Of a stretch of DNA of 22,458 nt, positions 8,161 through 18,604 are shown piece by piece. The notes beneath the pieces are model-generated. The model ran no database searches. It saw only the letters and a list, made by a program, of their open reading frames with translations, and was not told the origin of the DNA. The first letter of the stretch is position 1. Every line of letters begins with the position of its first letter. Source of the stretch: Haplomitrium mnioides (Eukaryota; Marchantiophyta; Haplomitriopsida; Calobryales); assembly GCA_049999725.1 (NCBI GenBank), contig JBNGIS010004943.1, positions 1 through 22,458 on the forward strand, read 5' to 3'. The position numbers and the translations under genes are program-made.

Positions 8161-11100
8161 ATGGCTTCTGTTGAATTAGATAGCTCCACTCGAGAAGATC
8201 GAGAAGGTGAACTCCATGCATGCATAGAATCAGAGATTGGACCCTATGCATGTATATGGTCAAGGAGTGAATTAAATGCGCACATAGGATTAAGGAGTGA
8301 ACAACATGTATGCAAAGGATCAAAGAGGGAACCCAATGCTTACAGAGAATTAAAGAAACAAACTTCTATAAGAACAAGATCTTTTTTGCCCTTCAAGTGG
8401 TCAAAGTTGAATCTTTTTTCTCAGTATTCTAATAGATCAACAGAAAGAGGTTCAACATAGAAATTCCATACGGTTGTATACTTTTCTTTGTCCTCATCTA
8501 AAAGAGACTTTGACATTCATGATCAAAGTGTGTTTGTTCAAAACACAAAAAACATACAATCTATGGATAATTTCAATTTTGGAGATGAATCCATGTCCTC
8601 AAAAACACCACTCAAATAGCGAGTGATTTCAATTCAAGTTGCACCTTATAAGGAGATTGGAAAATCTTAAACAAACCAAATTCTTTTGGAGGAGTCTTCA
8701 GACGACAGCTTGGGAAGCGGTTCTAGCAAAGAGTCTCTCAATCAATCAACATTTCGTTGGAGTTATCGCCAATTTTGTTACAAAAAACATTTCCTAATAA
8801 TCGAGATATTGATCAAGATTCCGTTTTGAAATGGTGTAGTTCTCCCAATCTTCAAGGAGAACCTCATCTCTCGAAAACATTTTGTGATAGAACAAACAAT
8901 GTTTACAATAATGATCAAGATCTTCAAAACGATGAATTATTCCCATGGCTAGATTTGCCTACGGACCGAATTAACCAGCACATTCTTTGTCTAGGCCAAA
9001 ACCCAAACGGGTAAATACCTTATGTGAAAATTCTTTGCAAAAATTCCATCATGACAAGAGCTTTGTGAAGAAAAAACTTGATCCAATATCCATTTCTAAA
9101 TTGAAGAGAATTTATTGTTGTCGAAATAATTGCTTGTCTTGTGCAAGACAGATTTTTTGAAAACTATGAGAGAAACGTACTTTCGACAAAGCATGAAGAA
9201 TTGAGATATCAGACTGCAATGGGGAATACCAAGAAAAGACTTTGATGTTGACAATTGGTTTACATTGCTTGGCGGTACCTTTGTCTGTAGAAGAGCTGTC
9301 AAATTAATATTATCAGTAGGGAATGATAGAATCCAAAGGATTCAAATTCTCAAAAACGCAGATCCTAGAGGTATTTTTGGAAAAAAAGAACTATTTGCTA
9401 AAGGAGTTTTTGTGCGTGAGTGGATGGATAGGTTTTTTCAGGGACACTGCGAGAGAATGCCCACTCACAAAGTTTATAACTTGCCCAATAATTTTACAAA
9501 ATGGGAAGTTTATAACTACTACAAACTTATTTGAAAGAGAAAGATCTTGATTGTATTCTTAGTTTCTTGGGTTTTACAATTGGAGAACTCACTTTCTAAA
9601 TGTAAAAATTCCAAAACAAAATAGATTTTCTATTTGTGAAACATGCAAAGAAATAAAATCTTTGCAAGAGAAATCTGTTTTGGAGTCCAACAAAGGTTAC
9701 AAATTTTTTTCTCTTTTGATACATTTGGTAATCCATGCTCTTTTTTCTAGACTCAAAGCTTAGTTCTAGAGATGTTATGTCTTCTCAACTTAGAGCCAAA
9801 AGATATTTTTTTTGTTAAGTTGTTCAGGAAACAAGATTTGAGTCGAATAATTCTTAGCAACTTGAGTTGTGAGAAGAGAGTCTATGGTGACATAGGGTCT
9901 ACTGTTTTAAGTTTCAATCTAAACCTTGTCTATAGTCGAATAAAGCGAGAAAATGAATTTGATTCTTGATGATAACCTTAGCCTTGCAACAAGTTTTGTT
10001 TTTGTTGCTTTAAATCAACTGCCATTGTCAAGAAAAACAATAGCAAGAATCATTTTTGTTGTTTGCAAATCCTATATTCTTGTTTCTTTTAAAATAAGTC
10101 GCGACAACATTCACAACAAGCCATGATATTAATGTTGTAATATTGGTCCTATGTGTGCATACGATCAACTGTTGTCTCCACTTATCTTAGATGCCCAGAG
10201 GATGTGTTTTGGTTTGTGACCCTTTGTTAGCAAGTCTTGTTTTTCTCTTTTTGAAAATTTTATTTACTTTAAGTCAAATAAATTTTCCTTTTTTTAAAAT
10301 TACCTAAAGTTTATTTTTAATCTTTTACAAAGTTTTCACTTCTACCAATCCAAACATTTGTTTAAGATGACTTGATTGTTTTTAACACCTAAGGTTGTGC
10401 TTTGAAGTTAGAAGTATCGGCATATATTTTATTGAACTACTTTTATGTCTTTTGTGCTTGTGATGATGCACTCAAATATAATCGCCAATTGTTTCTTCAT
10501 TGTGACCAACAAATAAAAGAAAGAACAAAACTTGCAAACCATCGAAGAAAATGCTATATCGATGGTAAAAAATACTTGGGAATTTTCATTGATGGAATGG
10601 ATGAGAAGAAAATTGCTATTCCACACTGGCCTTTGCTACCAAAAAACATTGATAAAGATTGTTTGGCAAGTGTGCATGTTGTTGGTGCCTTAATATTCAA
10701 TCATGCTTTTTCTTCGAGAGTCTTCTTAATGTACGGAAACTTGAAAAGCGATTCTAATTTGATAGTTACTGTACTCAACAAAATATTACGTGACTTTGAA
10801 GAGCCGCTGCCTCTAGCTTTGTAACTTCAGTTGGACAAAACGACATGACATAATAAGAATTATGTCTTATTTAGATATTTTAGTCTCCTTATTGCCAAGC
10901 ATATTTTTTGAAAAATCAAGGTGGGATTTCTCATGGTTGGCCATACTCATGATCAAACTGATCAAATGTTCAGTCGATTCTTGAAACGTTTTAAACATGT
11001 CAAAGCTTTCACAATTATAAGTCTTAGCGAGGCAATTCAATTATCCTATAATCCTAAACCTCACGTAACTCTTTTGTTGGAAACTTGGGATTTCAAAATG

Positions 11101-12207
11101 TTTCTGCAACAACATCCCTCTCAGGTTCAAAGCATACAGAATATTACTTTTAATTAACAATTTAAGTTCTAGTTAAATGAATCCAAGGCAAAGATTTGGA
11201 GCAAGCAGTTTTCAACAAATGAACTTTGGTTACCTGCGGATGGTATTTGTCAACTCAAGTATCTACCTAAAGTGGACATAGAAATTTTGAGTTCAATGTT
11301 GGTTCCTCTCAAGGCATATTCTGAAATCAAACAAAATCAAAAGGAAGAAAGAGAAGTTCATGCCAAGAAAGTGGTATTTTCAATAAAGGACAACATAAAT
11401 AAGAACTGCTACAAGTTCTTTATAGATTCTGATATTCAATGGTGGAATGACTTTTTTCTTACCTAACAAGAGATTGCGGCCTACATTCTTGAAAAAAAAA
11501 ATGAGGACTCGAAGCAAAATTTACCTTTCCACCTTCACCATCGTCAAACACTTGTAATGATTCTCAAAATGTTTGTCTAGGTTCTTAGCTTGATGCTCAA
11601 TAGACAGAAGAAGATACTTCGGTATAGCAAATACTTTCTACATGTCGAGCAATCTATGATGAAGCACCTAGGCCACGAGAAGGGACTCTTTCGTACAACA
11701 CTCAATATGAGCATAAATTTGGCAATATACATGAGATGAAATATAGAATGTATATTTGTGTTGTTGCATCTCTGGATCCAAAGAACAAACTGTTTTAGGT
11801 TGCCAAAGTTCTCAAGATTTTGTCATTTGATGAGGAAGATCCCCCAAGCCCGAAACAAGTACATGTTCAATGGTTTTCTTGTGAGGTTGAGGATGCATTT
11901 TTTGGACAATACTTCACAGAAAAAATAGCAGCAACAAAAGGGAAACACAAATCCAAGTTACATATTGATATACTTGATGTGACACAAATCACGATCCTGT
12001 CTTTTGATTTTCCTCTTACCCAAAAAACCCAATTGAGAAAAACCACTCTAGCTACCATTAAAGCAAACTATTTGAGTATGAAAGACAAAAAGCTCTCAAT
12101 CCTGAAATGTTTCAAAGAGATTCAGTGTCATTAACAATGACACTGATCAAGTAAATCTTGATGAATCTTCTGAAGTTGATTCCAAAGAAGTTGAGAGGAG
12201 TGACTAA
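8161..12207 (+). pseudogene. DUF7869-like transposase-type gene, copy A
   Basis: The longest copy of the large gene. Visible parts: five 10-residue repeats (8215-8365); a Cys cluster YCCRNNCLSC near 9113-9142; GTFVCRRAVKLI near 9274; HCERMPTHKVYNLPNNFTKW near 9448-9507; ICETCKEIKSL near 9632; the core IDGMDEKK (first Asp 10591-10593), LQLDK (Asp 10834-10836) and GHTHDQTDQMFSRF (10939-10980); VVFSIKDN and WWNDFFL near 11370-11460; and a chromo/Tudor-like C-terminus near 11770-11940. A conserved tail (DESSEVDSKEVERSD) ends at TAA 12205-12207. The order matches the eukaryotic family I recall as DUF7869; the D...D...GHTH arrangement suggests an RNase H-fold nuclease, an inference. The original start is deleted, and stops plus indels (such as +2 near 8737) break the frame. 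A poorly coding stretch at 9700-10460 may be an intron. Confidence 0.75.
8215..8365 (+). repeat. Five 30-bp coding repeats, copy A
   Basis: Five units start at ATG words at 8216, 8246, 8276, 8306 and 8336, exactly 30 bp apart, so each unit encodes ten residues (for example LNAHIGLRSE and QHVCKGSKRE). The DNA core varies around ATGCGCACATAGGAT. Copies B and C have the same five units with the same 30-bp period. Confidence 0.85.
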
Positions 12208-12989
12208 AGTTATTTAAGAATTTTATTATATATTGTGTATTTTCAAGCATGTTGCAATTTAAGTTTATTAGTTTATAAAGTATGTCAAAATATTTTGAAG
12301 CAACTTGTTGAACTTTTCTGCCACCTTGAACTTTTTACTATAAATCATTCCAAGTTGAATGTTATTCTATGTAAATGAAACTTAAGGTCTTTAGTTAATA
12401 TTTTTATTTTCTTTGTAAAATATTTTCTTCTCCAAAATGTAGGTATGTTGTTTCCAACTTTAGTGTTTTTTAGAAGAATTTAAGGTTATTGTATCGCTAA
12501 AGCATCTACCTAAATTGACTACTTATTTTTTGCTTGTAAGGACTTTGATGTATAACTTTAAACCTTTGGCGCGCTTTGACTCAGATGTAGAGCTTTGTAT
12601 CCATTTTACTTTTAGATTCTGAATTTGAAAACAAAATCACTTGTGTGCATAGAGTTTGTTGCAAAAAATAGAACATTTATCATGTGTATCTTTGGTTGTA
12701 GAAGTCATAACCCTATGCATGCAAAGACTTTGATTCACAAGTCAAAACGTCGTGCATACAAAAGCTCTTATGTAGAAACTAAAACCTAGGTTCTTGTTAG
12801 TCTTTGCTGTGGAGTGTTCAGATGGTGAGTTCAGATTTCTATTCGCACATAGACTTTGGGGTGGAGTGTTTAGATGTTGAGCTTGGATTCCTATACGTGT
12901 ATAGACTTTGGGGTGGAAGTCCAAGCCTTTCACAAGTTCTACTTCTCATATACAACCCTCAAGCTTCTACATACAAAGGCTACCGATTA
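12208..12989 (+). repeat. 3' non-coding region of copy A with near-palindromes
   Basis: No gene. The stretch is homologous to the reverse complement of 15336-16115 (copy C) and, in part, of 21936-22458 (copy D). Its distal part contains near-palindromes: CCTATGCATGCAAAG near 12710, CTATTCGCACATAG at 12839-12852 and CTATACGTGTATAG at 12891-12904. The latter two lie in tandem units of about 52 bp, each followed by ACTTTGGGGTGGA. Similarity to copy C stops at about 12989. Confidence 0.75.
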
Positions 12990-13932
12990 TCATCATGAAG
13001 ATTTTGATCATCATCACAAACACTATTTGTTTCTTTGCAAAAACAATTTGAAGGATGAGGTCCTCCTTGAGGATTGGGAGAACTGCACCACATTGAAATG
13101 AAATCTTGATCAATATCTTGAACATTAGGAAATGTTTTTTGTAGTATAATCAGCGCCCATAGTGAGAACTCCAACAAAATATTGATTGATTGAGACTCTT
13201 TGCTAGAACTATTTCCCAAACTGTCGTCTGAAGATTCCTCTAAAAGAATTTGGTTTGTTCCAAATCTCCCAATATCATTGCGAGGTCTAACTTGAATTGA
13301 AATTACTCGTTGTTTGAGTGGTGCTATCAAGGACATGGATTTATCTCCAAAATTGAAACCGTCCACAGATTGTATGTTTTTTGTGTTAGAAAAAAAACAT
13401 TTTGATCTTGAATTTTGAGGTCTTCCTTAGATAAGGACAAAGAAAAGTCCACAACCATATGGAAATTTTGAGTTGAATGACTTTCTGTTGATCTGTTAGA
13501 ATAGTCAAAAGAAAGATTCAACTTTGACCTAGATTGGCAACAAGGATCTTGTGCGTGCAGAAGATTGTGTCTTCAAGTTTTTGTGAGCATTGGGTTCTCT
13601 CTTTGATACTTTGCACTCAAGTTGTCACTTCTTAATCCTATCCACGCATTGGGTTCACTCCTTAACCCTATACGCACAAAGGGTTCAATCCTTGATCTTA
13701 TTCGCGTATGGGGTTCACCTTCTTGATCTTCCGAGACGGAGAAATCTGATTCAACACAAGCCATCTTTTTCCCCATAATACTCGTCATCACACTTGATAC
13801 TTTTGGTAATCCATTGCTCAATTCCAAAGAATTGCAGTTTGAACAAATCTCTAGCTGTCGGTCAAAAGTAACACTGTGTGACGATGAATCTTGGAATTCT
13901 AGTCTCTTCTTGCTTTAAAAAACTCCAGCCAT
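12989..13932 (-). pseudogene. DUF7869-like gene, copy B, N-terminal fragment
   Basis: Read from the ATG at 13932-13930, which equals the copy C start, the product begins MAGVF followed by a premature stop, then SKKRLEFQDSSS, QLEICSNCNSLELSNGL and GKKMACVESDF. The five 30-bp repeats follow (13581-13740 region). The end region contains SMSLIAPLKQRVISIQV, TNQILLEESSDDSLGNSSSK and QKTFPNVQDIDQDF. Copy B shows that ESQSINILLE is the ancestral frame where copy A has a 2-bp insertion. The fragment stops before the Cys cluster and core. Several frame changes occur (near 13360 and 13530). Confidence 0.72.
13581..13735 (-). repeat. Five 30-bp coding repeats, copy B
   Basis: The core words start at 13581, 13611, 13641, 13671 and 13701 on the plus strand, a strict 30-bp period. 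One unit reads ATTCGCGTATGGGGTTCACC, close to the non-coding motif of copy C at 15600. Confidence 0.8.
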
Positions 13933-14389
13933 TGATATAGATTACTAAAAATGAACGTTTTGGAGAAATTATTTTAACAAATATTGTCAACCTCTTACGT
14001 CCTATCTAAAATAAGTGTTTTTAAAGAAAATTTTGCAAAACGACAAAATTGTGATTTTTTTGTGAAGAAAATGAAAATAAGAATTTGGAAAGATGAAAAC
14101 AAGCAATGCTTTATATACTGAATTTTTCTTAGCACCGCGCAAACCTACATGTCAAAAGCTCCGCGAATCATTTTTGCCGAGAAAAAGCATTTTTTGAGAT
14201 TAAGATGTATAAAGAGCGACAATAAAAAGTTTCTTTCCATTGTCATGAGTTCACTTTCTATTTTATGTTTTCTTGTCATCGATGCATGTGTATTTTCTTG
14301 TTATTTTTCCATTTTCAGCCCTTTGCTTTTTGTGAACTTTTGTTTACCAGATTCTTGACCTCAAATTCTACCGATTTTCACTTCGAAAA
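13933..14389. promoter_or_regulatory. Bidirectional promoter region, copy B
   Basis: The large gene's TATA box is intact (TATATAAA on the minus strand, 14110-14117). The small gene's box is altered to TATAAAGAG (14208-14216). The position equal to the E2F-like site reads TTTTTGCCGAGAAAAAG (about 14171-14187), one or two changes from a functional consensus. Confidence 0.65.
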
Positions 14390-14530
14390 AATGACATCAC
14401 AGGTCAATGTTTCCAAACCTGCTCAATCAAAGGCTTAAAGATGTTAGGATGTTCTCAAGGTTCTAGAGCCAAAAAAATTAAACTGGAATTGGCTACTAAA
14501 TTGGAGATGTATGAAAAACAATCGCTACTT
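14390..14530 (+). pseudogene. MASQ small gene, copy B, remnant
   Basis: Starts ATGACATCACAGGTCAATG, giving MTSQVNVSKPAQSKA and then a stop. Similarity to copies A and C continues across at least one more stop and an indel (DVLKVLEPKK, then NWNWLL-like) and fades near 14530. It is the most decayed of the three copies. Confidence 0.6.
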
Positions 14531-15335
14531 TGAATTAGAAACAAGCTACTCAAAACATGAACTTTTTGTTTTTTGGAACAATTGTGATTTTTTAGCTAAA
14601 AAAACATTAAAACCAAGGTTATTTTATATTAAAAAAAGTACATGAATTTTTGAGGTTTGTTTTTTGCCGTTTCAACAAGCATGATAGAGCGAGAGTCAAT
14701 TTCATTATGCAAAATCAATCAATTTACTAGTTTTTATGAAAATATTGGAAAACTCAAATTTGATGAAAAGTATTGAACTTATGGTAATTTTTCACAAAAA
14801 ATTTGCATTTTTCATTGATTACAATTGTAAGAAAAAAAGTTGAAATACAAGTCACAAGAAACTATTTTCAAATATGTTTGATTGCACAAACTCTAGGCAC
14901 GTCTAGACATGGTGCTCTTTCAAACGTTTTTTTTTGGAAAAAAACTACAAAGCATAAAGAAAAAGCCCAAGGGTACTAGAAGTCAAGGGAAAGAGTTTGC
15001 AATTGTAAACACAATATCAAATAAAACAAAACATTGCATGGATTTAGGAGCTCTATTTTAAAGTTCAAGAAATAAAGAAGCTTTCACTTGTAGTTAAAAA
15101 TCTCTTCTTGCAAAAGTTAACGTGGGCTTTAAAAAAGGTTTCAACATTAAAAGAATTTCACAATTCAATGAAGCATGTATACAAACATATCATAGTTCAG
15201 AATCAAAAAGGTAGTAGCTAAGGAGATTGAATTAAGAGTGTAAACAAGAAACATCTCCAAGTTTTAGACTTGATTCAACCAAACAAAGGTCTCAAGATCT
15301 ACAAAAGAGTCTATGACTTGTATACAAACTAAGTT
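14531..15335. other. AT-rich stretch without a gene, possibly the outer 3' end of copy C
   Basis: No open frame or repeat that I can support. The segment lies between the faded MASQ remnant of copy B and the part of copy C that can be aligned to copy A. It may hold the true 3' terminus of copy C, but no other copy in the window extends this far for comparison and no terminal inverted repeat is evident. Confidence 0.4.
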
Positions 15336-15408
15336 GTAATCGGTAGTCTTTGTATGAAGAAGCTTGAGGGTTGTATATGAGAAGTAGAACTTGTGGAATG
15401 CTTGGACT

Positions 15409-15700
15409 TCCATCCCAAAGTCTATGTGCGCATAGGAATCAAAGCTCAACATGTGAACACTCCACCCCAAAGTCTATGCACGCATAGGAATCTGAACTCA
15501 CCATCTCAACACTCCAAGACAAAGACTGACAAGAACCTAGGTTTTAGGTTTCACATAAGAGTTTTTGTAGGCACAACATTTCGATTTGGGAATCAAAGTC
15601 TATGAGAGTATAGGGTTCACACTTCTACAACCAAGGATGCAGATTATAAGCGTTCTATTTTTCGCAACAAACTCTAGGCACGCAAAAGATTTTGATTTCT
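15409..15700 (-). repeat. Near-palindrome block in the 3' region of copy C
   Basis: CTATGTGCGCATAGG (15422-15436) and CTATGCACGCATAGG (15474-15488) lie in two tandem units of about 52 bp, each preceded by CCCAAAGT and followed by AACACTCCA. A third, diverged copy CTATGAGAGTATAGG (15600-15614) is followed by GTTCACACTTCTACAACC. A fourth partial copy (CTAGGCACGCAAAAG) lies near 15670. The 3' regions of copies A and D carry the same set. Confidence 0.75.
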
Positions 15701-16115
15701 AATTCGGAATCTAAAAGTAAAATGGGTACAAAGCTCTACACGTGAGTCAAAGCGTGTTAGAGGTTTTATATTATACATCGAAGTACTTAAAGGAAATAAA
15801 TAATTAATCAATTTGGGCAAATGCTTTAGCAAGACAATAATCTTAAACTCTTCTAGAAAACAATAATGTTGGAAACCACATACTTACATTTTGGAGAAGA
15901 AAATATTTTACAAAGCAAATGAAAATATTAACTAAAGATTTAAGTTTCATTTATGGAGAATAATGTTCAACTTGGTATGATTTATAGTAAAAAGTTCAAG
16001 GTGGCAGAAAAATTTAGTAAGTTGCTTCAAAGATTCTCACGTACTTTAAAAATAATAATCTTAAATTACAATATACTTGAAAATATAAAATATATAACAA
16101 AATTCTTAAATTACT

Positions 16116-18145
16116 TTAGTCACTTGTCTTGACTTCTTTGGATTAAGCTTCAAAAGATTCATCAAGGTTTGCTCAATCTTTCTCAGTATTAATAATAGTC
16201 ATTTAATCTCTTTGAAACATTTTAGGATTGAGGTCTTTTTGTCTTTCGTACTCAAATAGGTTTGCTTTAATGGTAGCTAGAGTGGTTTTCCTCAATTGGC
16301 TTTTTTCTTTAAGAAGAAAATCAAAAGACAGAATTGTGATTTATGTTACATCAAGTACATCAATATGTAACTTGGATTTGCGTTTCCCTTTTGTTGTTGC
16401 TATTTTTTTGGGAAGTATTGTCCTAAAAATGCATCTTGAGCCTCACAAGCAAACCATTGAACACGTACTGGTTTTGGGTTTGGGGGAATTTCCTCATCAA
16501 ATGACAAAACTTTGAGAACTTTGGCAACCCAAAACAGTCTGCCCTTTGGATCTAGAGATGCAACAACACAAATAAACATTCTAGCTTTTATCTCATGAAG
16601 ATTGCCAAATTTATGCTCGTATCGAGTGATGTGCAAAAGAGTCCCTTCTCGCAGCCTAGGTGCTCCATCAAAGATTGCTTAACATGCAGAAAGTATTTTC
16701 TATACCAAAGTATCTTCTTCTGTCTGTTGAGCATCAAGCTGAGAACTTAAACAAACATTTTGAGAACCATTACAAGTGCTTGACAGTTGTGAAGGTGGAA
16801 AGGTAATTTTGCTTTGAGTCCTTATCTTTCTTTTAAGGATGTAGGTTGCAACCTCTTGTTGGGCAAGAAAAAAGTCATTCCACCATTGAATATCAAAACC
16901 TGTAAGGAACTTGTAGCAGTTCTCACTAATATTGTCCTTTATTGAAAATACCACTTTCTGAGCATCCACTTCTGTAAGTTGAGAAAATAGAATATCTCTA
17001 GAACCAAGCTTTGAGTCTAGAAAAAAGAGTAGAGATTGACCAAATGTGTCAAAAGTAAAGAAAATTTGTTACCTTTGTTGGACTCCAAGGCAAATTTTTC
17101 TCGCAAAAATTTTATTTCTTTGAATATTTCACAAACAACAAATCTATTGCATTTTGGAATTTTTACATTTTGAAAATAAGATCTCCAATGTTTTGTAAAA
17201 CCAAAGAAACTAAGAATACAATCAGAAATTTTCTCTTTCAAATAAGTTGTGTAGTAGTCATAAACTTCCCATTTTGTAAAATTATCGGGCAAGTTATAAA
17301 CTTTGTGAGTGCGCATTCTCTCGCAGTGTCTTTGGCAAAAATTGTCCATCCAAAATCGGTGCCATTGGCGATAACTCCAAAGAAATGTTGATTGATTGAG
17401 ACTCTTTGTTAGAATCGTTCCCCAAATTGTTAATTGAAGACTCCTCCAAATGAATTCGGTTTGTTTTAGATGTCCCAATCTCCTTGCGAGGTGCAACTTG
17501 AAACAAAACCACTCGCTATTTAAGTGGTGTTATTGGGGACAAGGGTTCATCTCCAAAATTAAAACTGCCCAGAGATTGTATGCTTTTTATGTTTTTAACA
17601 AACATACTTTGATCATGAATATTGAGTTCTCCATTAGATGAGGACGAAGAAAGGTTTACAACCGTCTAGAATTTCTGTATTGAACCTTTTTTTGCTGATC
17701 TGTTGGAATACTCAAAAGAAAGATTCAACTTCGATCGCTTGAAGGGTAACAAAGACCTTGTGCTAGATGAAATTTGTTTCTTTAATTATCTACGAGCACT
17801 AGGTTCCCTCTTTGATCCTTTGCATGCAAGTTGTTCAATCCTTAATCCTATGCGCACATTGGATTCACTCGTTGACTCTATGCGCATATAGAGTTGAGTC
17901 CTTGATCCTATGCACGCATGGAAATCACCTTCTCGATCTTTTTGGGCATAGCTTTCTAATTCAACAGAAGCCATCTTTTTTCCTTGTATACTTGCCATCA
18001 CACTTGACGCTTTTGGTACTCCATTGCTTACCTCCAAATAATTGCGGTTTGAACAAATCTCAATCTACTTGTCAAAAGTAACACTTTTTTGTGAAGATGA
18101 ATCTTGGAATTCTAACCTCTTCTTGCTTTTCAAAACTCCAGCCAT
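16116..18145 (-). pseudogene. DUF7869-like gene, copy C, catalytic core deleted
   Basis: The start ATG is at 18145-18143 (MAGVLKSKKRLEFQDSSSQK), chosen because copy B begins identically and a TATA box lies about 180 bp upstream. Next come a stop (KSVTFDK-stop), GKKMASVELES and the five repeats. One deletion joins the position equal to about 8772 of copy A to about 9415, removing the Cys cluster and shifting frame. HCERMRTHKVYNLPDNFTKW and NVKIPKCNRF survive (17017-17496). A second deletion removes the equivalent of about 9795-11352, including both core Asp residues and GHTH. The C-terminus resumes at VVFSIKDNISENCYKF (16969 downward) and WWNDFFLAQQEVATYI, then VAKVLKVLSFDEE and VRVQWFACE. The conserved stop is at 16118-16116. 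Confidence 0.75.
17786..17945 (-). repeat. Five 30-bp coding repeats, copy C
   Basis: Core words start at 17791, 17821, 17851, 17881 and 17911 on the plus strand, again exactly 30 bp apart. Two units contain CTATGCGCATATAG and CTATGCACGCATGG, nearly the same near-palindrome as the non-coding 3' motifs at 15422 and 15474. Confidence 0.85.
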
Positions 18146-18604
18146 TGAAAAGGCTGACTAAAAATCAAGTATTTCAAGAAACTATTTTAACAAATATTTT
18201 AAACCTCTTATAACCTACCTAAAAGATGTGTTTTTCAAGAAACTTTTGCAAAACGACAAAAAATAGAACTTTTTGTGAAGAAAATGAAAAAAAAAATTGG
18301 AAAGATGAAAACGAGCAATGCTTTATATACCAACGTTTTCTTTTACACCACGCAAACCTATGTGTCAAGAGCTCCGTGAATCAATTTTTGGCGGGAAAAG
18401 GCATTTTTTGAATTTAGCTATAAAAGGAGCATCAGTGGAAAGTTTCTTTCCATTGTTGCGAGTTCACTTTCCGGTTTTTGTTTTCTTGTCATCGTTGTTT
18501 TTGCATTTACCTACTTTTTCACCCTTTCCCACCTTTCGAGTTTTGTTCACTTTTGTTCATTGATTTTTTCACCTCCAATTCTACCTATTTCTACCATCTT
18601 GAAA
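18146..18604. promoter_or_regulatory. Bidirectional promoter region, copy C, with an E2F-type site
   Basis: The two start codons are 459 bp apart. TATATAAA on the minus strand (18322-18329) lies 177 bp from the large gene's ATG, and TATAAAAGG on the plus strand (18419-18427) lies 178 bp from the small gene's ATG. Between them, TTTTTGGCGGGAAAA (18385-18399) contains the canonical E2F/DP site TTTGGCGGGAAA. The layout is conserved in copies A and B, though the E2F position has decayed there. Confidence 0.7.
18387..18398 (+). promoter_or_regulatory. Candidate E2F/DP binding site
   Basis: TTTGGCGGGAAA matches the consensus TTTSGCGS known for plant E2F factors, which drive S-phase genes. It is midway between the two TATA boxes. 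The other copies keep the flanking T-run and GAAAAG or AAAAAG but have lost the GGCGGG centre, so the site is either ancestral or gained in copy C. Confidence 0.5.

Larger units (their letters stand above)
7359..12989 (+). mobile_element. Copy A of a two-gene DNA-transposon-like element
   Basis: The most complete of four related copies. In order: the small MASQ gene (minus strand), a bidirectional promoter region, the large DUF7869-like gene (plus strand), and a 3' non-coding region with near-palindromic motifs. The left edge is set by the copia LTR, the right edge by the point (12985-12991) where similarity to copy C stops and inverted copy B begins. Terminal inverted repeats and target-site duplications cannot be seen because both true ends seem lost. 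The DNA-transposon call is inferred from the transposase-like core and from several dispersed, internally deleted copies. Confidence 0.7.
12989..14530 (-). mobile_element. Copy B of the two-gene element, truncated
   Basis: Contains the N-terminal quarter of the large gene (minus strand), the bidirectional promoter and a remnant of the MASQ gene (plus strand). It lies inverted relative to copy A and starts abruptly at about 12989-12991, at a point equal to about 8935 of copy A. Everything downstream of that point in the large gene, including the catalytic core and the 3' region, is missing. Confidence 0.75.

Noticed and set aside
8129-8323. Antisense open frames across the 30-bp repeats
   Set aside because: They are shadows of the 30-bp coding repeat, which is a multiple of three and therefore open on both strands.
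9696-9752. A 56-bp GT...AG intron in the large gene
   Set aside because: Too short for a usual plant intron, and the donor is changed in copy A; a longer intron to about 10460 fits the protein alignment better.
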